Assembly (NCBI GenBank): GCA_958414155.1
Contig: CATYWI010000132.1
Location: 1-5,067 of the forward strand
Direction: 5' to 3'
Length of the DNA: 5,067 nucleotides
DNA from: an uncultured Anaerotruncus sp.
GTDB taxonomy: Bacteria; Bacillota_A; Clostridia; Oscillospirales; CAG-272
The position numbers and the translations under genes were made by a program. Positions 1-4,667 of this stretch are shown here, piece by piece. Each line of letters begins with the position of its first letter. The stretch's first letter is position 1. The notes under the pieces were generated by a model. It made no database searches. It had not been told where the DNA came from and worked only from the letters and a program-made list of their open reading frames with translations.

Positions 1-2
1 AA

Positions 3-164
3 GCGTTTGACATGACTCCCGAGGCATGCTTTACAAAGCTGATGTGGATACTGCCACAGACCGACGACCCGTCAGAACGCACGCGGCTCTTCTACACCCC
101 CGTGTGCCACGACATACTCCCGCCCGAGGAGATAGCAGAACAGATATCGGAGGACAGTCAATGA
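3..164 (+). CDS. L-asparaginase, C-terminal end (partial)
   Basis: An open frame enters from the left edge and stops at TGA 162-164, giving the last 53 residues of a protein. The readable stretch begins FDMTPEACFTKLMWIL and continues with an RLFYTPVCHDIL motif. This matches the C-terminal end of bacterial L-asparaginases, which carry a D-M-T-x-E-A-x-x-T-K-L-M helix followed by a short tail. The family hydrolyses L-asparagine to aspartate and ammonia; type I enzymes are cytoplasmic. The catalytic threonines and lysine lie upstream of the window, so activity and the type I/type II distinction cannot be judged. The stop overlaps the next start as ATGA (161-164), so the two genes are very probably in one operon and translationally coupled. 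The assignment rests on a short tail only. Confidence 0.75.
   Translation, partial: AFDMTPEACFTKLMWILPQTDDPSERTRLFYTPVCHDILPPEEIAEQISEDSQ
149..154 (+). promoter_or_regulatory. Ribosome binding site fixing the trhA start
   Basis: GGAGGA lies 6 nt before the ATG at 161, inside the last codons of the asparaginase gene. It supports 161 as the true start, rather than the in-frame upstream ATG at 26, which lies deep inside the asparaginase frame and would add 45 residues unlike the family. Confidence 0.85.
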
Positions 165-817
165 CGGAGAAGAAGATCGCTCCTGTGCGCAGCGCGCCGT
201 TCTATACCCGCGGAGAAGAAATTATGAACGCGGTAACGCACGGCGTCGGTGCGGCGCTGGGTATAGCGGGCACGGTACTGCTCATACTGCGCGCCGGCGG
301 TGAACCGTGGAGGACGGTAAGCTCTGCCATATACGGCGCGTCGATGATACTGCTTTTCACGATGTCCTGCCTTTACCACGCCATATCCGCCCCGCGCGCC
401 AAGCGCGTGATGCGGGTATTTGACCACACCTCGATATTCCTGCTGATAGCCGGAACCTACACTCCCGTCACGCTCGTCACACTGCGCGGCGCAGTCGGTT
501 GGGTGCTGTTCGGTGTGGTGTGGAGTGCGTGCATCACCGGCATCGTGCTTAATGCGATAAGCATTGAACGCTTCCGCAAATTCTCCATGTGGTGCTATAT
601 CGCCGCGGGGTGGAGCGTGGTCTTTGCAGCCGTCCCGACGATACGGAAAATGCCCGTACCTGGACTCATACTTCTGCTTGCGGGCGGCATCGCCTACACA
701 GCCGGTATACCGTTTTACCGCCAAAAGACGGTAAAATACTTTCACGGGATATGGCATTTCTTTGTTCTTGCCGGAGCCGTGCTGCAATTTTTTGCCGTGT
801 ATTTCTACATCATATAA
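161..817 (+). CDS. trhA: Hemolysin III / TrhA family (PAQR) membrane protein
   Basis: This 218-aa integral membrane protein belongs to the hemolysin III (UPF0073, PAQR superfamily) group. The family's conserved polar residues are all visible: E-x2-N-x3-H near residues 20-27 (EIMNAVTHG), S-x3-H at 69-73 (SCLYH), the aspartate of DHTSIFLLIAGTYTP at 88, and H-x3-H at 195-199 (HGIWH). In eukaryotic PAQR proteins the equivalent His/Asp residues bind a metal in the membrane. About seven hydrophobic segments fill residues 29-218, and the length is normal for the family. Bacterial members are linked to membrane-fluidity homeostasis; the hemolysin name comes from a Bacillus cereus protein and need not imply toxicity here. 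The start is set by a GGAGGA site and overlaps the asparaginase stop. An inserted ISL3 mini-element begins 7 bp after the stop, and the target duplication includes the last two bases of the stop codon, so the coding sequence is intact but its natural 3' untranslated region has been displaced. Confidence 0.93.
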   Translation: MTEKKIAPVRSAPFYTRGEEIMNAVTHGVGAALGIAGTVLLILRAGGEPWRTVSSAIYGASMILLFTMSCLYHAISAPRAKRVMRVFDHTSIFLLIAGTYTPVTLVTLRGAVGWVLFGVVWSACITGIVLNAISIERFRKFSMWCYIAAGWSVVFAAVPTIRKMPVPGLILLLAGGIAYTAGIPFYRQKTVKYFHGIWHFFVLAGAVLQFFAVYFYII

Positions 818-823
818 TATAAA
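816..823. repeat. Target-site duplication, left copy (AATATAAA)
   Basis: AATATAAA directly abuts the GGCTCTAT end of the ISL3 element and is repeated exactly at 1412-1419 beyond the other end. Eight base pairs is the usual duplication length for ISL3-family insertions. The first two bases are the last two of the trhA stop codon. Confidence 0.9.
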
Positions 824-1411
824 GGCTCTATGTCAATAGTTAGGGCGAAAAAACTGACGGAATCGCAAGGAACCATTGAAGAGCATAGGAAAAGCGGATT
901 ACGGTGGGGACGGACAACTGAAACTCGCGGGCGACCGGGGAATAGGAACGGCAGTCCCGAAGACGGTCGATCAGGGCAAGGATGGTTCGTTGGGTCATGC
1001 GCTGATATTTCGGAAGAAAGCTGTTCGGCTCTGCGAAGCGTTTCCCACGGGAGCAGGCGTACCGGCAACAAGGACAACAGGCTTTTCTAAGGCGGAAAGC
1101 CCCTTGATGCGCTGCGTACGGTAATCGTGAACTTTATCCGTCACCTTTCCGCAAGCGGGGCACACACATTGTTTCCGCGGTTGCTCAATAAAGATCTCAT
1201 AATCTTCTTTCATGTCATTGACCTTTTTGATCGAAACCTCTTGCACTCCGAGTAACTTTTCTGTATAATAAGAATCGGGCATATCTGATACCTCTGATCT
1301 TGTTGGTGTGGTAACTTACATTGCATCAGATTTTTTCAGATATGCTCGTTCTTTTTTTATTTTCTTTTATTTTTTCTTTGCCTATCTGCGTGACCCCTAC
1401 ATTATAGAGCC
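824..1411. mobile_element. Internally deleted ISL3-family element (MITE-like, 588 bp)
   Basis: The ends are GGCTCTAT reading inward from 824 and the same octamer reading inward from 1411 on the other strand. Beyond that the inner parts are only loosely similar, with TAGGG recurring in both. GGCTCTNT-type termini are typical of ISL3-family elements. The element is flanked by a perfect 8-bp direct repeat, so both borders are known to the base. Inside, on the - strand, lies the N-terminal zinc-finger and helix-turn-helix part of an ISL3 transposase, but the whole DDE catalytic domain is absent. Full-length ISL3 elements are roughly 1.3-1.5 kb, so about 0.8 kb appears deleted, with the junction near 880-890. 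The element could move only if a related transposase acts in trans. About 130 bp of AT-rich, non-coding DNA (1283-1411) lies between the transposase start and the right end. Confidence 0.9.
840..1282 (-). pseudogene. ISL3-family transposase remnant (frameshifted, catalytic domain deleted)
   Basis: The frame starts at ATG 1282 with an AGAGG site 8 nt before it. It encodes KLLGVQEVSIKKV, a C-x-C-P-x-C-G zinc-finger half (residues 39-45) and HDYRTQRIKGL, then KPVVLV, which together match the start of ISL3 transposases. After residue 72 (near 1064-1067) homology jumps to another frame. From 1064 to the stop at 840-842 it reads RYACSRGKRFAEPNSFLPKY, then QRMTQRTILALIDRL and an HTH segment SPVAREFQLSVPTVIRF. 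The family normally has a few residues such as LRKR between these parts, so a deletion of about 10 nt is the likely cause of the shift. The second zinc-ligand pair, expected C-x-C-G-K-R-F, is C-S-R-G-K-R-F, so one cysteine is lost. The DDE domain is missing and the last ~16 residues are junction or terminal sequence. It is certainly not a functional transposase. Confidence 0.88.
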
Positions 1412-1419
1412 AATATAAA
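1412..1419. repeat. Target-site duplication, right copy (AATATAAA)
   Basis: This is an exact copy of 816-823, immediately outside the right terminal GGCTCTAT of the ISL3 element. The pair defines the empty site: one copy of AATATAAA joining the trhA stop codon directly to the palindrome at 1421. Confidence 0.9.
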
Positions 1420-1420
1420 C

Positions 1421-1465
1421 CGGGTGGCGTTAAAAAACTCAAGTTGAGTTTTTTAACACCACCCG
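1421..1465. terminator. 45-bp palindrome, probable bidirectional terminator (or a repeat unit)
   Basis: Arms of 22 nt pair around the centre at 1443 with a single mismatch (1428 with 1458), which would be a G-U pair in a - strand transcript and an A-C mismatch in a + strand transcript. The core is an A6 tract, then CTCAAGTTGAG, then a T6 tract. An A-run before and a T-run after a stem is the usual form of a bidirectional intrinsic terminator, and the site lies between convergent genes (trhA and lysR). Unusually, the stem continues outward through GGGTGG/CCACCC, so the T-run is itself paired; this leaves open a dispersed palindromic repeat instead. Removing the ISL3 insertion would place it about 12 bp after the trhA stop. 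Confidence 0.6.
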
Positions 1466-1538
1466 ACGACTTGGTCTCGGCGGCTGAATACCGCCGCTTT
1501 GCCGCCAATAAAGCAGAAAGAACCCTGACACAGCGGGC
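1466..1538. other. Non-coding spacer with a GC-rich hairpin
   Basis: No gene is supported here. CGGCGG (1478-1483) pairs with CCGCCG (1491-1496) around a 7-nt loop, and a second GCCGCC follows at 1501-1506. Together with the palindrome at 1421-1465 and the terminator at 1539-1556, this makes three hairpins within about 135 bp. The open frame that crosses it on the - strand has no ribosome binding site and no recognisable domain. Confidence 0.5.
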
Positions 1539-1556
1539 AAAAGCGACCAAGGTCGC
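1539..1556 (-). terminator. Likely intrinsic terminator of lysR
   Basis: Read on the - strand, GCGACCTTGGTCGC (1556-1543) folds into a 5-bp stem with a CTTG tetraloop and is followed by TTTT (1542-1539). It starts 14 nt past the lysR stop codon (1571-1573). The stem is GC-rich, but the T-run is short, so the strength is uncertain. Confidence 0.55.
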
Positions 1557-1570
1557 ATTAAAAATACCGG

Positions 1571-2461
1571 TCAGAATGTTTCCCGCCTTATGCGGCAAAG
1601 CTCGGAAATGAAATTTTTCTCTGTTTCGGAAAAGCTGTGATCGGCACGGCTGAGCATAACATCCTTGAAAATGCGCCCCGGGGCGACTGTGCGCACCTCC
1701 GCAAGTCCGTACTGACGAAGCAGCTCGGGCGGCTCGGGAGAGGACCACATGAAGGTCCCCGCATTGCGTGCCAGCACGTCAAGGCAAGCCGCGCGGTCGG
1801 AAAGAAACATGCGCGCACCGTCGCCCTGCTCTCCCCCCGCGGACAAAAGCGGTATCGCCTGCGCGGGACATGTTACCTCGACGAGTCCGCCTATACCGCC
1901 GCCGCACGACGCGGCGCATTCGGCGGAGCAGATCACGACCGGCTCGAACTCGGCTATGAGTTCATAGTTTATCCCGCGTGCGTCAAGCCTCGTTTTATGA
2001 AATTTATCCTGCTTTGCGTCGTAGCGTATAATGCCTATGGCTGCATCGCCGTCGCTGACGGCGGCAACAGTCTCACTGCCCTCAGCCTCTCTGAAGTTGA
2101 CCTCCAGTGAGGCGTGCGCGTCAAACTCGCGGCTTATGAGCGCAAACGCCGTTGATATATACCCCGCCGCAGGAGCCGAAAGCGAAAATCTTTGCTGTCT
2201 TACTGCGCCGCTTCTGAACATGACCTCGACCGCATCGACCTCGGCGAGTATTTTTTTTGCATATTGCAGAAACACCTCGCCGTCCGGAGTCGGCACCATG
2301 CCGCGCGGCGAACGCTCAAAAAGCTCGGTCCCCAGCGTTCCCTCAAGCTCGCGCATAGCGCGGCTGAGGTTTGGCTGACCGATATAAAGCCTTTCGGCGG
2401 CGCGGCTGAGTGACCCCGATTCGGCGACCTCAAGCGCATATCTGAAATAGAGAATATTCAT
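1571..2461 (-). CDS. LysR-family transcriptional regulator
   Basis: This 296-aa protein has the standard LysR length and layout. Residues 1-60 form the winged helix-turn-helix, with the recognition region LSRAAERLYIGQPNLSRAMR at 18-37, then the typical LFERSPRGMVPTPDG wing. A linker helix runs to about residue 85, and the effector-binding domain occupies 91-296. The effector is unknown; the domain is divergent and carries a cysteine series C178-x3-C182-x3-C186 plus C198, where LysR proteins usually have an HPL-type loop. ATG 2461 is chosen because AAGGAAG (2476-2470) sits 8 nt upstream and the N-terminus then fits the family exactly. The ribosome binding site overlaps the stop codon of queT, 15 nt away, so the two genes should be co-transcribed and possibly coupled. 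LysR genes are more often divergent from their targets, so placement as the last gene of a probable riboswitch-controlled transporter operon is notable. It might control other queuosine-related or unrelated genes. Confidence 0.93.
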   Translation of the reverse strand: MNILYFRYALEVAESGSLSRAAERLYIGQPNLSRAMRELEGTLGTELFERSPRGMVPTPDGEVFLQYAKKILAEVDAVEVMFRSGAVRQQRFSLSAPAAGYISTAFALISREFDAHASLEVNFREAEGSETVAAVSDGDAAIGIIRYDAKQDKFHKTRLDARGINYELIAEFEPVVICSAECAASCGGGIGGLVEVTCPAQAIPLLSAGGEQGDGARMFLSDRAACLDVLARNAGTFMWSSPEPPELLRQYGLAEVRTVAPGRIFKDVMLSRADHSFSETEKNFISELCRIRRETF

Positions 2462-2469
2462 TCCGCATA

Positions 2470-2476
2470 CTTCCTT
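2470..2476 (-). promoter_or_regulatory. Ribosome binding site of lysR, overlapping the queT stop
   Basis: The - strand reads TAAAAGGAAG, where TAA (2479-2477) ends queT and AAGGAAG (2476-2470) is the Shine-Dalgarno sequence, 8 nt before the lysR ATG. Direct abutment of stop and ribosome binding site favours re-initiation by ribosomes finishing queT. Confidence 0.8.
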
Positions 2477-2974
2477 TTATAAGGTAAAGAATCTGTCCGC
2501 CTTTGTGCGGCGCAACGCCGCGAGAAGCAGAATCCCGAGTCCCCATGCGCAGACCACCTCGCCGATACCTACGGTAAGGGCAAAATACGGGATAGTCCCC
2601 TCTGCGGCATATGCCCAGCGGAGCACCAGCGGCACCACTATGACGTTTGCCGCAACGTAAGGTGCGGGCGCCAGCCATTGCCAGCGACGCATCGCGCGCA
2701 CACCGAGCATCCCGATAAGAGATGCAAGCGACCCGAACACGATATCCCACACGACGCCTCCGGTAACAAGGTTTGAGATCATGCAGCCGAGTGCCACGCC
2801 GGGGACAGCCGCGGGCGTGAGCACTCCGAGGATGCAAAGCGCCTCGGATATCCTGAACTGTATCACGCCGCCGGAAAGTCCCGCGGCGGCGGATATGAGC
2901 GTGAGGACTGTGTAAAGCGCGGCGATGACCGCGCCGTAACAGATGAAACGGACAGTTCTGTTTGTTTTTTTCAT
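2477..2974 (-). CDS. queT: QueT-family queuosine precursor transporter (ECF S component)
   Basis: This 165-aa hydrophobic protein matches the QueT family. These are substrate-binding (S) subunits of energy-coupling-factor transporters, thought to bring in queuosine precursors such as preQ1 or preQ0 for tRNA modification. The family signature is clear near the N-terminus: AALYTVLTLISAAAGLSGGVIQFRISEAL (split here as AALYTVLTL at about 18-26 and GVIQFRISEAL at 36-46), followed by LTPAAVPGVALGCMISNL. Five or six membrane segments fill residues 12-155. No energising EcfA or EcfT genes are in the window, so it probably shares a global ECF module. ATG 2974 is chosen because MKKTNR followed directly by the first helix fits the family. 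An upstream ATG at 3014 is out of frame. No good ribosome binding site lies in the 11 nt before this start; the nearest one, AAAGG, is separated from it by a hairpin. A preQ1-I-like riboswitch precedes the gene, which supports the substrate assignment. lysR follows after 15 nt. Confidence 0.92.
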   Translation of the reverse strand: MKKTNRTVRFICYGAVIAALYTVLTLISAAAGLSGGVIQFRISEALCILGVLTPAAVPGVALGCMISNLVTGGVVWDIVFGSLASLIGMLGVRAMRRWQWLAPAPYVAANVIVVPLVLRWAYAAEGTIPYFALTVGIGEVVCAWGLGILLLAALRRTKADRFFTL

Positions 2975-2985
2975 TGTTGTTCTGC

Positions 2986-3006
2986 AAGCCGCCGGACAGG
3001 CGGCTT
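2986..3006 (-). promoter_or_regulatory. Hairpin between Shine-Dalgarno and queT start (possible expression platform)
   Basis: On the - strand, AAGCCGCC (3006-2999) pairs perfectly with GGCGGCTT (2993-2986) around a 5-nt loop. AAAGG (3011-3007) lies just before it, and the queT ATG (2974) is 11 nt after it. No T-run follows, so it is not a standard terminator. If folded, it would bring AAAGG to a workable distance from the ATG. Its position straight after the preQ1-like aptamer makes it a candidate part of the expression switch. Confidence 0.55.
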
Positions 3007-3017
3007 CCTTTCATGCT

Positions 3018-3055
3018 TTAGTTTTGTTTTACGTGAGGAAGCTCTCGAACTCACA
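3018..3055 (-). ncRNA. preQ1-I-like riboswitch upstream of queT
   Basis: Read on the - strand, a 5-bp stem GTGAG (3054-3050) / CTCAC (3037-3033) encloses a 12-nt loop TTCGAGAGCTTC, followed by an A-rich tail GTAAAACAAAACTAA (3032-3018). This has the same architecture as the small preQ1-I aptamer: a 5-bp P1, a 12-nt loop starting UUC and ending in the C that would pair with preQ1, and an A-rich L3 strand ending in CUAA that folds back as a pseudoknot. In the loop, AG can pair with CU of the tail; GCTT could alternatively pair with AAGC just past it. The downstream queT gene is a classic target of this class. Ligand binding should lower expression of queT and lysR. The P2 pairing is weaker than in the Bacillus subtilis example, so the fit is good but not perfect. 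Confidence 0.78.
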
Positions 3056-3074
3056 AATATAGCTTCGTATGGAT

Positions 3075-4562
3075 CTAATCCATGTTTCGCCGTATGATAC
3101 GGCATAGCTTTTCGGTCGCCTCGCGCGCCTCGGCGGAGTCAACATCGCCGGAATATTTCGCACGCTCGAACGCCGCGGTGATATCAGCCATTTCGCAGTC
3201 TGAGTACATCCTGCGGCGGAATATCCTGCCGCGAAGCTCACGAGCCGTGTCGCTCATTTTGGCAAACTGCGGAATCGCGCGGACCTGCGATGCAAATACC
3301 GAATATGCATAGCAAAGCCGCGCCGCATCGCCGTCCTGCGCATTCAGCCCCGACATGAAGTCGCGCCAGTTCATGCGCTGACGCTCCGCACGGCGTCCCA
3401 TGCCGATGGCAGGGTCCGAGCGCAGTCTTTCTTCCTCGTCGATAAAGCTGGCGTCCTCCTCTTCACGCCGCATATTGGACATGAAATAAACCATGCTGCC
3501 GGATATCGGCGCGAAAATAAAGTCGATGAGCCGCAGTAGCAGCCGCCGCACCGCACCGATGAGCCGTTTTATTTCAGTTTGTCTCCTCAGAAGAAATATT
3601 ATAAGCGCCACCACACTGATGACCGAAAAAACAATAAAAATACGGTAGTTTACGCTGTCTTCCGCGCGCTTTGCGCCGAAAACGTAAAAATTGAACGCCG
3701 CACCGCGATCGACGGGATCGGGAACGTCAAGATCGCCGACATTGCCCGAGGATGTTTTGGAGTTTACGATAATGTAGAGTATAGCCTTGCCGATAGTGGC
3801 AAGTCCGACGGCGACGACCCAGCCGCCGAGCGAGAGAAGGAGCACCGCCGCACAGAAAATGAGCGCGAGGCGCATATTGTAACTCCGCGCACGCGGCGAG
3901 ATGAATGCCTTGACCGTACCGCGGTATGTGCGCGTGAGGGAATTCTGATTGAGCGCCAGCGCCATTGCGACGCAGTACCCCACAAGGCAGGCGCTGGACA
4001 CGGAGCTGCCGGTATATTCCCAGAACACAAATGCAATGAACATTGCAGTAAGAGATATCACCGCCGTCCGTTGAGACACGAGCCGCTCGTACGGCACGAA
4101 CCAAAGGACCACGCCGCCGGCCATCATTGCGACCGCGAAGATCATCACGACAAACGGGAGAATGGAATCCGGATCGTATGCCACGCCCGGCGTGTTCATT
4201 GCGTATTCGTATTCGAAATGCGCGGCTGCGGCACGGACGACAAAGCCGATGACGATGATCAGCGCTATCGGCAACACGGAATGACGCGCGCTGAAATAGC
4301 CGCCGTCCGACTCATAGCCTCCGGAGTCCCTGTGGCGGCGGAAGCGCGTTACTGCCGCCCAGAGCGACATGATGCCGTACCCCGCGCCGAGAAGAACCGC
4401 ATTGATGACGAGTCCCGGCAGCACCATTCCGAGGCCGCGGTACAATCCCGATGTGCATACGGATACGACGAAGTATATCGCCGCAATGCAAAGGAACCTG
4501 TAAAATGCGGCATACCCGCTGCCGGGAGCTTTTTTGGGCTTATGCTTCTGCTTTTGTTTCAT
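3075..4562 (-). CDS. Multi-pass membrane protein with DUF4129-like C-terminal domain
   Basis: This 495-aa protein begins with a basic, lysine-rich stretch (residues 1-11) and then has about eight membrane segments, near 20-40, 46-70, 96-115, 134-157, 163-180, 186-204, 230-266 and 308-325. The last is followed by a positively charged region (327-345), a charged acidic patch EEEDASFIDEEERL (367-380), and a soluble tail. The tail (about 398-493) resembles DUF4129: WRDFMSGL, then LCYAYSVF, then ITAAFERAKYSG and a final helix LCRIIRR. The DUF4129 pattern is a helical domain ending in a lYeraRYg motif, common in proteins encoded beside MoxR ATPases, DUF58 proteins and transglutaminase-like proteins; its biochemical role is not settled. 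No transglutaminase Cys-His-Asp triad is visible here. ATG 4562 is preferred over in-frame ATG 4661, because GCGAGG lies 10 nt upstream and the extra 33 residues would be coded across a palindrome. The upstream probable DUF58 gene ends 105 nt earlier. Confidence 0.72.
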   Translation of the reverse strand: MKQKQKHKPKKAPGSGYAAFYRFLCIAAIYFVVSVCTSGLYRGLGMVLPGLVINAVLLGAGYGIMSLWAAVTRFRRHRDSGGYESDGGYFSARHSVLPIALIIVIGFVVRAAAAHFEYEYAMNTPGVAYDPDSILPFVVMIFAVAMMAGGVVLWFVPYERLVSQRTAVISLTAMFIAFVFWEYTGSSVSSACLVGYCVAMALALNQNSLTRTYRGTVKAFISPRARSYNMRLALIFCAAVLLLSLGGWVVAVGLATIGKAILYIIVNSKTSSGNVGDLDVPDPVDRGAAFNFYVFGAKRAEDSVNYRIFIVFSVISVVALIIFLLRRQTEIKRLIGAVRRLLLRLIDFIFAPISGSMVYFMSNMRREEEDASFIDEEERLRSDPAIGMGRRAERQRMNWRDFMSGLNAQDGDAARLCYAYSVFASQVRAIPQFAKMSDTARELRGRIFRRRMYSDCEMADITAAFERAKYSGDVDSAEAREATEKLCRIIRRNMD

Positions 4563-4592
4563 GGTACGATAACCTCGCAAAATAATTGCCGC

Positions 4593-4617
4593 AAGCTCTC
4601 CGCGCCGCGGGGAGCTT
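4593..4617. repeat. 25-bp palindrome between the DUF58 and DUF4129 genes
   Basis: AAGCTCTCCGCG (4593-4604) and CGCGGGGAGCTT (4606-4617) are complementary over 12 pairs with one imperfect position (4599 with 4611), around a single central base. It lies in the 105-nt gap between two same-strand genes. On the - strand it is followed by GCGGCAATTATTTTG, not a clean T-run, so it may be an mRNA-processing or partial-termination hairpin rather than a full terminator. Confidence 0.6.
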
Positions 4618-4667
4618 TGTTGAAAACAAAATATCGATATGCACCTGACCGCTCGCCCCATGCGGCG

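Noticed and set aside
158..787. 209-codon open frame on the - strand opposite trhA
   Set aside because: Composition is that of a shadow frame (His/Arg/Tyr rich). The + strand frame carries every conserved PAQR residue.
1326..1748. 140-codon frame on the - strand across the hairpin spacer and the ISL3 right end
   Set aside because: It crosses the element border, three hairpins and the lysR gene in another frame; no domain or ribosome binding site.
2430..3014. 194-codon frame starting at ATG 3014, overlapping queT in another frame
   Set aside because: No ribosome binding site precedes the ATG and the translation is low-complexity and Arg-rich; the QueT frame is clearly the coding one.
3056..3061. 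TATATT as a -10 box for a queT promoter
   Set aside because: It ends only one base before the P1 stem, so transcription would begin inside the aptamer, and no -35 box is seen at 17 bp. The real start is probably further upstream or in the preceding operon.
4563..4661. Longer start for the DUF4129 protein (ATG 4661)
   Set aside because: No Shine-Dalgarno sequence, the extension is coded across a 25-bp palindrome, and the MKQKQK start fits a basic N-terminus before the first helix.
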